A stretch of DNA of 64,000 nt from Cuscuta epithymum (lineage: Eukaryota; Streptophyta; Magnoliopsida; Solanales; Convolvulaceae): contig CAMAPF010001045.1 of assembly GCA_945859915.1 (NCBI GenBank), positions 1,674,001 through 1,738,000 on the forward strand. The letters run 5' to 3'. Positions 38,301 to 51,466 of this stretch are shown in pieces. A model generated the notes under the pieces. It made no database searches, was not told the origin of the DNA, and was given only the letters and a program-made list of their open reading frames with translations. Both the position numbers and the translations under genes were made by a program. Each line of letters begins with the position of its first letter. Positions within the stretch are counted from its first letter, which is position 1.

Positions 38301-40180
38301 TATCATTTATTCATTTCCAGTAGTCCAGTTCGGTAAACTGCGAAAGAAATAAAGAATAAAGCAAAAGAGAAACCCCCCGTGTTAGTTTATCAGAGATTCC
38401 ACCCTTTCGACTTCATAGTTCAGATTTATAATAGTATATGTGCTTTTTGTATATAGATTTACACATCGTAGCTTCTAAGGCAAGGGATAATTTCCTATAT
38501 TAATAACATTTTGAAAGTATATTTCAAGTATTAAGGATTCGGACACGCGCATTTTGTTGATGTATTGCTGATCATTCACTGTCTGCTGGGTGTCTGCTTC
38601 AATTCTGCTACAGGTTCGCAATTTTGATCGATATACCTCTTCAAAACAATTGTTTTCCTGGCATCCTTGAAAAAAATGTCTTGCATATTATTTTAACCGG
38701 ATGCTGCTAAAAGCTTAGACCTTAGTAGCAGTGACATCAGAAAAGAAGCATATTAAGTTCATGATGTTCCTGGGATATGTTTCTGAAGAATATGCATTGA
38801 TCTTGCACCCAATAAAGCATTCTCTTCAGAATACGATGTGAAAGAATGGTTCTTTTCTTGACACTTTTGGAAGAAGGTTTGCTGCTTCTAGAGGAGCTAG
38901 CTAGGGACAAGCACTGTTCTTGTCTATCAAGAGTCATCCGATCTGGAATCGAACTGTCTTAATGCGTTAGATGAGGCCAGGCATGAAAGGCGGGGTCGAG
39001 ATTTTAAGGATTTGTAAGATCTATACCGCCAGATCTTAGATAGGACGGTTCCGGAGAGACAAACACCATGGTTGTCTCTCCAACCAAATCCTCCATGCCT
39101 TTAAAGTTTCAAAATTTGTCATCCTGGCCAGTTTTGAAGTTTTCTTTGTTTCTCTGGGCTGTTAAGCATTTACTTTGACTATTTTGACTTGACAAGTTAA
39201 ACTGAAGTTCATGCATTCTTGTGTCTCAATCCCTCTATAGGATTCTCAGTTGCTTAAAACTTGAAAAGAAAGTTTAGTTCCTTCAAGTGTTTTTAATTAA
39301 GGCAGACGAAATCAAAGACATCACCCAAGTAAGATATGTAATGGGAAACGGGGGTCTCTATGAATGGTATTGATAAATTATTGAACTTTAGTATTACAAA
39401 TGTTCCTTCCGTAGTTCTGTTATCATCACCATCCATTTCTAAGCAAGAATGCAAGATCACAACCTATCAATTGTAGTTAATAAACGTCAAAGAAGAAATA
39501 CATACATACAGAGTTACAGACGGATTATGTAATATATATATACATATATATATACACACACACATACATAGAGAGAACTGATCAGGTCAGGCGCGTCGTT
39601 CAGACTTGCTCGTTTGAGGGTCTTCCAGGTGGACTTTTTTGATGAATTTTTTTGAGCACATTCCTCATCAAGTCTAGTTTATGCATACCAAATTTCAGCT
39701 CAAAATGCAATCAGAAAGGCAGTTAAATAAATTTTTGAAACATACTGCACATTATGTACATTTCAAGAATTTATTTAACTGCCTTCCCGGTTGAATTTTG
39801 AGCTGAAATTGGGTGTGCATAAACTAGAATTGATGAGGAACATACTAAAAAAATTATCAAAAATTCCACTACCCTCAAACGGGGAAGTCCGCACGGCGGG
39901 TCTGGTCAAGCGCGCCTGACGAGATCAGTTCTCTCTCTCTCTATATATATAATTATATATATGGAATTTCACACCATTTATATTTTGCTTTTTGCTTCAG
40001 ATTTTAGTATGAGGTGTGTCCAGATTTTTGAAAGTATGGTGATATAATTGATGTTTTAAGTATTGGCACTTTAAAATGACAAAAAGGAGACGGTTATTGG
40101 GTTTCTAAGTGTTATTCTTCGAACCATTTGACAGGGTTCTTCACTCATGCTAATTGTCAATTAAATATTGGGGAAGAAAT
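38301..40180 (+). other. Likely promoter, leader exon and leader intron of TOL1
   Basis: No conserved protein is encoded. 38330-38620 is purine- and pyrimidine-structured like a 5' UTR and has CTACAG|GTTCGC near 38610, but splice sites cannot be fixed. A 9-bp stem hairpin (GAGAGACAA / TTGTCTCTC) lies near 39053-39081. A fold-back MITE occupies 39573-39933. Confidence 0.35.
39573..39933. mobile_element. Mutator-like fold-back MITE, copy 2
   Basis: Ends GAGAACTGATCAGGTCAGGC and CGCCTGACGAGATCAGTTCTC are inverted. Inner arms match copies 1 and 3 (CATACCAAATTTCAGCTCAA). Both sides run into TA/GA microsatellite, so no target duplication can be read. Confidence 0.8.
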
Positions 40181-43100
40181 ATGGCAACAGAGCTGGTAAA
40201 CTCAGCTACAAGTGAGAAACTCAATGAAACAGATTGGATGAAAAACATTGAGATTTGTGAATTAGTTGCCCGTGATCATAGGTAGTGCCACATATCAGCC
40301 ATTTGTCACTTTTTTGGATCTGTTTCATCCTATTATTGTTATGCAGGTTTTAATTTAAGTCTTATGCTTATATATATGTGTGTGTGTTTACTCTATGCAA
40401 ACATAACGTTTCTTGTTTTCAGTTCCTTCCAAATAGTTGTTTTTTTCATCTCCTTATTTTACGCACTTTTGTTTTTAGTCCCTTGTTGACTACCGAGATT
40501 CATGTCTTGCTTTTTTCATATAATTTCATTTTTCAGAATACAAAATTTATTTCCAGAGAGCCATGGAGACCTATATTAAAAATGTGAATGATTAGATAGA
40601 CTTTGACGTGTAAATTTTAGAGTGGAATTGTGCAAGTGACATAAAAAGAAAATAACATGAATTGTAATGATGAAAAATAAATTAAAATAAAAACTGTAGG
40701 GACCTAAAACAAAAAATATTATGTTTAGTGGGACTGAAAATATATTTGAGACTTATTTTGATTTGACTACATGTATTATGAAGAAACTATGCTTCTTAAT
40801 GGCCACTTTAACCTTTAATTTGTGCATTATCAGCTCAGGAATTCACAATATTCAAAACAATCACATTTGTTCTGTTCTTAATTACTATAAATATTCAGAG
40901 TCACTAATCTGGTCGCCAAGCATAACTATACTCCCCATATAAAGCCTCAAATGTTTTACTTCAATTCTGTTCAGTGTTAAGCACATTAGTGTTAAGTGTA
41001 TCACATTTTTTAAGTGCCTATTATTTGCCTCTGTAAAGTAGCACCAATTTTTGTGACAGTTGATGAACTCCTTAAATTATATAATGCATTAAGTTTCCGT
41101 CGAAATGATTTATGGGTAGTCTAATGTAAGACGTTCAATCTGATCATTTCTTCAGTTATACATAGATATAAAACTTATTGTGCTTTTATGTTTATCAGCC
41201 AAGCTAAAGAAGTTATTAAAGCTGTAAAGAAGCGTTTGGGAAGTAAAAATTCCACAACTCAGATATTTGCAGTTACAGTAAGTGACTTCCACTTTTTCGA
41301 AATTGATATTTCATTTCACAGGCTATACTTTATTGTCGCCATTACTTAGTTTGGTAACACTTGCTCAGTAGTTATATTGATCTGCAAAGAGTATTTGGGA
41401 TCTGTAAATTTTGCAGTTGCTGGAAATGCTATTGAACAATATTGGAGATCCTGTTCATAAGCAGGTCATAGATACCAGAATCCTCCCAATGCTTGTACTG
41501 ATAGTAAAGAAAAAGGTTTATATCTCATAACTGCAATTCACACTTGGTCAACATTTTAATGTATATTAATTAGTTGTTTACTTTCTTCTAGTCAGATATA
41601 GCTATACAAGAGAAAATATATCATCTTCTGGATGCTGCACAGACATCTGTTGGTGGGATTTCTGGGAGGTACCCTCAGTACTATTCTGCTTACCATGAGT
41701 TAGTGGTAGGTACCACACAGTAATCGTCATTTCCCCCTTTTATTTTTATTCTTCTTCATAGGTTAATTGTCATAGTTGTGGCGGTTAAGTCATCTTAAAT
41801 CTATCAAATACAAAACGACAAATGTATCCATAAAACTTTGGGCTAGTCATTCTTAAAAGTGAGTTCATTACAAGCAATTATGCACCAGCACTACGCTTGT
41901 GTTTTTCATTGATTATGGAGTTTAAGACAAAATACCATGTAAATGATTAATTGATGGGTAAACTAAGTTGTTTGAAGGTTTAAGTTGAAATACATAATTT
42001 AAGAGAGAAAGTCGAAGAAAAATCATCAAGTTTCTTTTCTTTCTTGACTTTGAGATGGGATTCCAACAAATAAAAATGGCTGAAAGATATTAAACCCCTT
42101 GGGATTAAATATGTTGTAACATACGGAAGGAGAGTCTAAAGACAATTGTGTGTTTATTTAAGGATTAAAGTGCCTATACACATAGAAAAGATGTTAATAA
42201 ATGAAATAAAATTCCTAATGAATTCTACAGTATAGAAGAATAATTTTCACATGCTGAAACGCTTCAGAACATTATTGATGCATGCTACAATATAATATTA
42301 TGGAAAGGTAGAGCAATCAAGTAGAATAATGAGTAATAGCTGATTGGTTTGCTTGATTGATTTTATTATGATTTGATATTTTATTAGCATAGCAAAGCTC
42401 CCTTTTCTATGAGGGATTACATGCATATGAATGCAGAGAACAAGGAAAGGGAAATCCAACAAAATCATTTCCTAAGATAGATTAAATCATGAAGGTATTA
42501 AAATCAAATCATAATAATAAAACCTAAAATAATAGTGGCATCTATCAATATTCTTCATTTGCAGAATAATAAAAAGTTCTGAAAAGGACATCTCACTTGA
42601 CATTATTTTCAGTCCCTCACAATCAATCTCTGTTTATTAACGTGACTCGCCGATCTCAAGGTGGCCTATCCACTTAATTTTTATGTATGATTAATATTTA
42701 ATTCTACATCATTCCATCATTTTTAACTTATGGGTGACTGTATTTTAAGCATCTCTGGCTGGCTGAAGTCTGTTTTAAATGTAAGGGTCACAGAGAGGAA
42801 TGAAAATAAAGTGGGGTTAATTACAAGGATCTAAAAACAAAAGCCTTATATTTGTCGATACAAAAAACATATTCACTATTGAAATTTATGATGGCTGCAG
42901 AGTGTGGGCGCCAATATAATCATGAAATTTTTCAGAGTGCAGGAGTGCAGTTTGGTCAACGACCTCGTGTGATTCCAAAAGAGCCTTCATTATCTTCCAA
43001 TGAGAGTAAGAACAATAACCCTGGTGGCAGTGAGCTGGCCTCTTCTCAAAGTCAAAAGAAATCACCACAACCAGAGACTAAAAATGATTCAGGTTCTAGG

Positions 43101-46100
43101 TATAGTTATTTGTCCTTTTGGCTAATTGGAAACAATGCCAAGTATTTAAACATGACTATTCATCTTGTTAGGAAGCTATTAGAGTCCCATGTGGAAATAT
43201 TAAAGAGAGGAAAATGAGTTCATAAGACCTTGGGTTGAACTAACTAAGTGATTGGACTCAATCTTTAAGTGGGGTTTGAGTCAAGTGGATTATGGCTCTG
43301 TCGGATAACCCCGAAGACATCTGCCTTAAAAATATGACTTTCTCATCAAACATTGGGCTCGTTTGGTTTTTGGCGGTCCAAATCCTAATCCTAATATGGC
43401 GTTTTGGCTGAAACGTCAATACGCAAACATAGCCATTGTCACAGCCGCTTTCAAGCCCCAGCTGTTTTTCTGTAGTTTTTTCCCTTTCCGGAAACAGTCT
43501 CTCTGTTCTCTAGTATAGGGGTATGACTGCGTACATCCAACTACCGTAGGTGGGAAGTCTTTGCGGTACTGGGGTAATGTTGTTGTTGTTGTTGTTTCAC
43601 ATTTGAGGGGAAGGACTGAAACTTTAGTCTAATTATTACACAGAATAGTTAACTCTTAGGCTGACACAGTTGGACTAAAAGGCTCTTTACAACATTTATG
43701 AAAATTTACAGTGTGCTACAAAAAGCCAATGCTGCACTTGAAATCTTAAGGGATGTCATGGATGCTGTTGACCCTCAACTTCCTGAGGTATGGTAGTGGC
43801 AGGGTATTCTACCTATTCCTTTGATTAACTTATTAACATCATGATATACTATGTCTTACTGTGTGCCTCTAGCAGTCATAAGAGTTTGCACTTTTTATTT
43901 TCGTTTGGACATGCTCCTGGATTGAACTTTGCTGTCTGATTTGGTATTTTAAGTTTGGTCTGGTTATTTAAGTCTGGGTTTGGCCAGTTTAAGTCAGGGC
44001 AGCTTAGGATGACTACCTTAAAAAGTCATGTCTTTTCTTTTAGGGAGGAAAGGATGAGTTCACACTTGATCTTGTGGAACAATGTTCATTTCAGAAGCAA
44101 AGGGTTATGCATCTTGCAATGACTTGTGGGTAATAACATATCTCTTATACCTAAAAAAACTCCACTATGACTTGTATTCTAGTGAAGAGTATAGCAGTTG
44201 TTATTGTTGTGCTAATTAGATATAGAAATGTTTTTATCTACAGAGATGGTGATGTAGTTTCTAAAGCTATTGAGGTGAATGAGCAGCTTGATAGAGTTCT
44301 TTCACGGCATGATGCCCTTGTTTCTGGTAGGTCTATATCAATGCCTAATCCTGCTGGTAATGAACAACCAGAGGATGAGGAGGAGGCTGAACAGCTTTAT
44401 CGGAGGTATGCTTTTAAATCTGCTACAAAGGTGCACACTGACTTCATCCCGCTAACATCTCCTTAAATATGTTTCTTTTTTACATGCTAGAAGAAAAGAC
44501 AAATGAGAGTAAATAATTGTGCATCTTAGATACTGTATTATAGACATGGGAAATCATATGTGACCGTTTGTCGATTATTGTTTGGCTAGGAATTACTAAA
44601 TTGACTGATTTAGCTAAAATTATGTCTTAAATAGGCAGGGTTATCTTTAAATATACTGCAAATGGCATAATATCTTCTTTGGTGTCTCCATCTCAATTGT
44701 TTCGCCAAAAACAAATAAAATACTGTTCTACTTTTCAATTTGTATTAGGAAAAATGGAAACTAATAATCCAACCTTTTAGCGGTCTTCTTTCAATAATCC
44801 CACCTTTTGATTATTCATGAATAATCCAACCTTTGCACCTCATCTTCATTCACTGGTCCCTGACCGGTTGATGACCTGCTATTCCAAGTTATTTTCTTAT
44901 CTTTGCAAAATATTATCTTTGTGAAAGATGAGATTTATGGTATAATGATTTGCAAAGATAAGAAAATATCTTGGAATAGCAGGTCATCAACCGGTCAGGG
45001 ACCAGTGAATAAAGATGAGGTGCAAAAGTTGGATTATTCATGAATAACCAAAAGGTTGGATTATTGTAAGAAGACCGCTAAAAGGTTGGATTATTAGTTT
45101 CCATTTCAGATAAGTAGAATTCTAAATGTTAGTGTTTGGTTGGAAATGAGTTGATAAGGGAAAAAATAGGTACCATTCAGTTTCATTTCCGGGGCTAAAA
45201 ATCTACATGCAATTGCATATTTATAGACTATTGCAGGAGAGGTAGTACATTTTGTATTTAGATGACGTGTGACAAATGGGTAGACACCTTCCCTTTACTC
45301 CCACATATCTCGTATGGATTATGCAATTTATAACTTGTGTTTTCATGGGGAACAATCATGGCTATGGATCTGGTTGATTCTAACTCAATAAGCTAAGTAG
45401 CACATATACGGGAAAAGAGAAACGCGAGAAATGTGATTTCTAAAATATATTCGTATAAGATACGAAACGTGGGGGAAACGTGTAAATATTAAAAAAATAT
45501 AAGGATATATTTTTATATATGTAAACATGTTTTTCATTTAGTTATATGTATCGATTTTTTCATATAACTTGTTTTGTAAGGGAAAAATTAGTACATTCTG
45601 CATGTTCAAATTTAGAAATCATTACACATCAGAGCATAATTAAAAATAAAATGCATTAAATTTCTAGCAATGCATTATGAAATGTCACAATGTTGCCAGG
45701 AAGAAATGCCATAACTTTCACCACATATTTTTAAAAACGCTATTTTCCATTATGGAATCCCTTAAAAATGAAAAATCAAGGTTTCCGAAACCCTACATAT
45801 TTAAGGAAACAGGTTTCGCAATTCCTATTAATTATGGAAACAGCCCCGAAACGGGAATTTGAAGTTTCTGACATGCTTCGAATAGCCAATAAGAGAAATA
45901 GCCTATTTTTTTTATATTGGTTTGTTATTTCGTGATCTGTATTTAACTGGTGTAGGATAAACTCTTCACTGGTCAAGCAATTGCATTTTTCATTGAGGGA
46001 AGAAACAGTGATTTAAATATTTGGTGACAGGGGTAGGTACATTGCATCCCATTATTATACAAGCATAATTAATTATCATTTCAACTCAAAATTTACAGAA

Positions 46101-46441
46101 TGCGAAAAGGAAAAGCACATGTACAATCTGAAGATGAAGACCGTCACATAGATCAACCGAGGGGATTACTTGGCTCATCAGTTCCTGGAAGTAGACTTCA
46201 CCGTCCGCTTATAAGGACAGAAGAGTCTTCAGACCATAAACAGGAACATGATAGGGGTAAAGCAGCAGCTGTTGCAATTCCACCGCCACCTGCCAAGCAT
46301 GCCGAGAGGGAAAAATTCTTTAGGGAAAACAAATCATCAAATAGCTCTCCTACAGCTCTAACGGGGCATGTCAGGGATCTTTCCTTACACCGTCGCAATG
46401 CCAGCAGCTCCCAAACTGGCAGCGTCGATTTTAGTAACTAA
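40181..46441 (+). CDS. TOL1: TOM1-like VHS-GAT protein (TOL1 type)
   Basis: Nine exons: 40181-40281, 41199-41277, 41417-41515, 41592-41705, 42936-43099, 43712-43787, 44044-44129, 44244-44405, 46099-46441. They join to 407 aa, about the length of Arabidopsis TOL1. Residues about 10-140 are a VHS domain (LNETDWMKNIEICELVARDH, TTQIFAVTLLEMLLNNIGD). Residues about 187-294 are a GAT domain (VLQKANAALEILRDVMDAVD ... SKAIEVNEQLDRVLSRHDAL). The tail has IPPPPAKHAEREKFF and LSLHRRNASSS, typical of this subgroup. TOL proteins bind ubiquitinated membrane cargo and act as ESCRT-0-like sorters at the plasma membrane and endosomes, for example in PIN turnover. The function is from family knowledge; domain motifs are seen directly. 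Introns 4 and 8 carry insertions. Confidence 0.95.
43488..43600 (+). mobile_element. Au-like SINE, 5'-truncated (TOL1 intron 5)
   Basis: GGAAACAGTCTCTCTG, AGGGGTATGACTGCGTACAT, GTAGGTGGGAAG and CTGGGGTAATG are followed by a (TTG)n tail. The order and tail are those of the Au SINE family. The tRNA-like head is missing. Confidence 0.7.
44752..45106. mobile_element. Near-perfect palindromic MITE (TOL1 intron 8)
   Basis: Arms of about 150 bp mirror each other: AAATGGAAACTAATAATCC at the left, its inverse at the right, with CAACCGGTCAGGGACCAGTG in the right arm. The centre is at about 44925. Very low divergence between arms. Confidence 0.8.
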
Positions 46442-47289
46442 TAAGGGAGACAATGGGATAACTTGTTTTTAACAAACAAGTGCTTTTTACATGAACAGTA
46501 TGGCTTTTGCTTGAAGAAGGGACAACAGGACAATGAAAAAGTTTTTTTTCACAAGAGTAAAAAATCAAATCACTTTTAATGCTGGTTTTAGGAAGCACCA
46601 GATTGGTGTTCTTTTGAAAAGTACTTCCAACTGTTCCAAGTGCTTAAATGAGAAATCCCCTATCATAAAATAAAAGCACTGGTACCAAAAGTTATCCCAA
46701 ATAGTCTCTGTGCTCTTGTTACTTCATATGAGGATTCTTTTTATTCCCAATAGATGCTGAACCGGAATTAGATGGATTGGGAATCAAAACATCTATCCCA
46801 ATTTGGAGTAAGTGCCGATTACCTAACCTTTTGTTTGTGTTCACTTTTTAAGTTTGTCTAGTGGGTTAGCGTGGTATAAATTGTAATGCTTAGTGAGTTT
46901 TACAAATGTTGTGAATGACTTGAAGATGCTCGGACTTGAAATGTTATACTAGTGATCATATTTGTGTCTGACAGAAGCGGTCTGTGTATGTGAACACTCG
47001 GTATATATGTATGTATACACATGGATTTGATTATATAAAAAAAGTGTTCTTCAAGTGAAAAATAAGAATAAATTAGGCCTTCGATTCGATAAAATGGAAG
47101 AATCGATTAAAGTTCTAAAGGCAAAATGTAGTAGCATTGTACTACGTAGTAATTAGTAAATATTGAAAACTTGTAATGGAGCCGTTATAATAAAAGTGCA
47201 TTATTGGTTTAAAGAAGTGCATTTTTAAATAGTATACTTGTCAATATCTGTACAATATATGTGGATATAAAAGGCACTCATGTTAAACT
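46442..47289. other. 3' UTR of TOL1 and spacer
   Basis: The first few hundred bases after the stop are probably 3' UTR. No further gene recognised. Confidence 0.5.
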
Positions 47290-47752
47290 TAGGGGTGGAC
47301 CGGTTCGGGCTCGGTTCGGGCCTGGGCCCGGTCGGGCCTCGGTTCAGGAATGGGAGGCCCGGCCGGGCCTCAGTTCAGGAATGGGAGGCCCGGAACCGGC
47401 CCGGGTAATCCCGGGTCCGGGCCGGGCCTCGGTTCTATTTTTTTTTTTTTTGGCTTTTCCTAATTAACCCTCCCCCCTCACCCCCAAACCACCTCAAATG
47501 GCCCAAAATACCCAGCCCAACCCAAAAACTTAAAAAAAATTCAAAAAAAAAAATTAATTTGGCCCGAACCGGGCCCGAACCGGCCGGGCCGGTTCACCAA
47601 TCCTAGGGCCCGGGCCCGAACCGCATTCCTACCGGGCCGGGCCGACCTGAACCGCCCCCCGGACCGGTTCCCGGGCCGGGCCAAACAGTAATCGGGCCGG
47701 GCCGGTTCCGGGCCGGTTCCGGGCCGGGCCGCCCGGCCCGAGTCCATCCCTA
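47290..47752. mobile_element. GC-rich hAT-type MITE, copy 1
   Basis: Ends TAGGGGTGGACCGGTTCGGG and CGGCCCGAGTCCATCCCTA. Arms are rich in CCGGGCC/GGCCCGG; the centre is AT-rich. Flanks GTTAAACT and ACTTAAAC only partly match. Confidence 0.7.
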
Positions 47753-48326
47753 ACTTAAACTTTGCACTTTCATTACTAAACGTTGCACACTTTATTTATT
47801 GTGATTATTCTCACGCTTTTTTAATAAGCAATGATCTAATACATCCGTCTTTTCAGATGAAAAGTCTATATTCCTGTTTATTTTCCATAAGGAAATCTTC
47901 TTTCATTTGAAACTTATCCATACACAAATAGCCGCTCTCTCTACAAGTAAAATACATATATACATATGTATCCATGTATATACACATACTCCATGTATAT
48001 GTGTTGATGTTATTCTAAAATATTATTAAAATAAAATTTATGGACAAAAATATTACTTAAGTATATTAAGTCAATTTTTTGTTCAGTATCCTTATATTGG
48101 TCATATATTAGGCGTTACTTCATACAACCCGTGTCCACAAACTAACTTCTCACTTTTCTTATTTGGATATTCCAAAATAAACTTCTCATTTTCACAAATA
48201 GTAACTTTTCAATAGAAAGTATCAAAACTATCCTTATTTTAATTAGTTTTTACTTGAGAAAGTCTACTCACTCACTTTAACTTTCCTCTCGGATCTGTCC
48301 AAGTCAAAGTGGAGAGTTCTTTCCGA
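47753..48326. other. AT-rich spacer
   Basis: Nothing recognised between the two GC-rich elements. Confidence 0.5.
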
Positions 48327-48334
48327 GGCGAGGG

Positions 48335-48745
48335 TAGTGGACCTAGTGGTGGACTTGGGCCTGGTGGCCGACCCGGAACCGGCACTGTTCCGGCCCAGCC
48401 CGAACCGGTGGCCCAGCCAGTGACCGGTCCGGGTGGGCCTGACCCGAGGGGTTTCCGGGCCGGGCTCGGGTCACCCAAAACATGAACCAGCCCGGCCGGT
48501 CCGGTTCCGGGCTTTTTTTCAACTTTTTTTTTTTTTAAATCCCCGGGTTGGGCTAGGTATTTTGGGCCATTTGGGATGGTTTGGGGGTAATTAGAAAAAG
48601 GAAAAAAAATTGTAAGATGCCCAAGGCCCGGCCCGGCCCGGACCCGGTGGCTACCCGGGCCGGTCCCGGGCCCAACATTTCCTAACCGGCAGCCCGGTCG
48701 GGCCTAGGCTCGGCCCGGGCCCGAACCGGCCCGAGTCCATCACTG
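48335..48745. mobile_element. GC-rich hAT-type MITE, copy 2
   Basis: Left TAGTGGTGGACTTGGG and right CCCGAGTCCATCACTG resemble the ends of copy 1. The perfect 8-bp repeat GGCGAGGG flanks it (48327-48334, 48746-48753). Confidence 0.75.
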
Positions 48746-48753
48746 GGCGAGGG

Positions 48754-50177
48754 ATATGTATTATGTATATATATATACTGTGTTTTGTATGTACTAGAGT
48801 GTGTATGCCATTATTTGGGTAAGTAGGGTGGACCCAAATTTTAAAATCTCAAATTTGTGCAATCCAATTTGGGAACCGGTTCTGGGAACTAGCTCAACTG
48901 GGTATGGTTCCGGTTCTTTCAAAATGGAACCGGCCTAGTCGAATCATTATTACGATGAAATCGAAATTTTTACAATAGAATTTAATGTTTTTAAAAGATG
49001 GCAATTTTGAAAATCGGATTGAAGTAAAATTGCACTGTTGAGGAAACCAAAAGAGCTGAAATGGAGTGAAAGGTAGGTCCAGATTTCTTCATTGGAGTAG
49101 AGATTTATTACGGGAGGTTTTCCAAAATGGAGTAATGTATCACTTGCATCCAATAGAGAAATTCACATATTTTGAAATTCACGTTACCTTGCATCTATTA
49201 AGAAATTCCCCTTTTTATCGTAAAAATTGTCATTTTATGTATGTAACTTGTTTCACTTGCATAGAATTTGCCACACATGTCTGGACTTTTGCGATTTATT
49301 CATGCACATCATGTGTACAAATTGAAGTGGTTTCAAATCAATATGGACCATTTCTTCAAGAAGTCTCATGTTGCATCCGTCTCATTATTAAATTCACAAT
49401 TTGACGTTTGACCTTTAATATTTGAGAATATATACTTATAAATTCTACAATAATTAATATGTTCAATAAATATTTAAAAATAAAGTATCCGCAATTTTGT
49501 AGGTGTTATCAAATAGTGTGATTTTTAAAATAAAGCTATGACTCAAATAGTTGAACTACTAATTTAATTGTAGATCAGAGGAAGGATACTAGGCCTATTG
49601 GGGAGGCTATAAGATGTGCTAGGTTTAGCATGAGCCATACGGGATGCGGAATTGTGGACTGCATTCGTATATTATTTGCGTCGGGACTTTTGATTGTGTA
49701 GTGTTTGTTGACCCTTTCTTGACTTCTGAAACCAAATTTGTTAATTTGGTTTCTTTTATATATCTATCCGTGAAATGATAATTCTTTGTCGATATTATAA
49801 ATATATAATTTTAAAGTATAACATTCAACTATGCTTATGAGTTATGATTATGGATGTTATTAATTAGACTGAAATTCTGTAATCTTGTCTGATCTATTTT
49901 ATACTAGTATATATTTTACTATTGTCCAAGTACAATCTAATATGTTCAAGTGTGCTCTAACCTAATCTGGTATGAAACGAAGTACTTCGTATGTCCAATT
50001 AAAAACGTCATATGTCCTTCAAGGATGCAAGTTCGTTTAGTACTAAATATTATCTACTGATCTACAGTTTGTGCTACCTATTTCCTGGTAAAAATCCTGC
50101 GTTTTCTTTTGTTCTTTTAATGCACCAACCATTTGGCTAGTTTCGTAATTTTATTTTGCTCCCTACATACCCATGTG
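48754..50177. other. Intergenic spacer
   Basis: AT-rich. A few GGTTCCGG motifs occur near 48876-48936. 49860-50020 has short CTGATCT/AATCTGGT motifs like a very worn PIF MITE. No gene recognised. Confidence 0.4.
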
Positions 50178-50185
50178 GTTGCAAA

Positions 50186-51075
50186 TATGGGTGGACCGGT
50201 TCCGGTTCGGGCCTGGGCCCGGCCGGGCCTCGATTCAGAAATGGGAGGCCTGGAACCGGCCCGAGTAATAGGGCTGGACTCGGGCCAGTTCGGGCCCGGT
50301 TCGGGCCTGGGCCCAGCCGGGCCTCGGGCCAGGAAAGGGAGGCCCGAGCCTGAACCGCCGGTGGCCGGTTCCGGTCCCGGTTCCGAGCCGAACCGGCCCA
50401 ATTTTTTTTTTTTGTTCTCCTATTTAATCCCCTACCCCTCCCCCTCAACCCCAAACCATCCCAAACCACCTCAAATGGCCCAAAATACCTAATCCAACCT
50501 AAAACTTAAAAAAAAATTCAAAAAAAATAAAATAAAATAAAATCCGGCCCGGACCGGGCCCGAACCGGCCGGGCCGGTTCACCAAAACCTGGGCCCGAGC
50601 CCGAACCGCCCAGCAGCCGGGCCGGGCCGAACCGAACCGGTGGACCCACCGGGCCCCGGACCGGGCCGGGCCAAACAGTAACCGGGCCGGGCCGCCCGGC
50701 CCGAGTCCAGCACTACCGGGTAATCCCGGGTCCGGGCCAGGCCTCGGTTCTTTTTTTTTTTTTTTGGTTTTTCCTAATTAACCCCCAATCCTCCCCCCTT
50801 ACCCCCAAACCACTTCAAATGGCCCAAAATACTAAACCCAACCCAAAAAACTTAAAAAAAATTCAAAAAAAAAATAATAATAATAATTTGGCCCGAACCA
50901 GGCCCGAACCGGCCGGGCCGGTTCGCCAATCAAAGGGCCCGGGCCCGAACCGCACAGTAACCGGGCCGGGCCGACCCGAACCGCCCCCCGGACCGGTTCC
51001 CGGGCCGGGCCGGTTCAAACAGTAACCGGGCTGGGCCGGCTCCGGGCCGGGCCGCCCGGCCCGAGTCCATCCCTA
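50186..51075. mobile_element. GC-rich hAT-type MITE, copy 3, rearranged
   Basis: Ends TATGGGTGGACCGG and CCGAGTCCATCCCTA; perfect 8-bp duplication GTTGCAAA (50178-50185, 51076-51083). It is nearly twice as long as copy 1. A first unit ends near 50716 (GAGTCCAGCACTA) and a second, left-truncated unit starts at once (CCGGGTAATCCCGGG). Confidence 0.85.
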
Positions 51076-51466
51076 GTTGCAAATGTCAACTGCCAAATGG
51101 ATTTTCGATATGACAAGTGTCAAAACTCAAAAGTCTAGCACACCTAACCATTAAAATCATCAAAACGATTTAAAAAATTCAAAGGACCAACAGCATAAAA
51201 TAAAACTAGGCTAGAGATTTCAGAACTTCGGATAAACCTTTTTGAAGAAACTTAAAATTAAAATTAGGATAGAGTTCGGAAATGTCCATTAGCCTCATTG
51301 CAGAATGGAACAGGACCGCAGAAACTCTGAATAAAAATGCATTCATCTTTGCGATAATAATACCTACTACCTTCACTACAAACCACTGCATATACCAATA
51401 TTACCATCATATCTTCTGTTACAAGAAATACTGTGAATCATCACGACTCGAGAAAACATGAGGGTC

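Noticed and set aside
47261..51025. Several 60-119 aa frames rich in Gly, Pro, Arg and Ala on both strands
   Set aside because: They are translations of the CCGGGCC repeats in the GC-rich MITEs, overlap in several frames and show no conserved motif.
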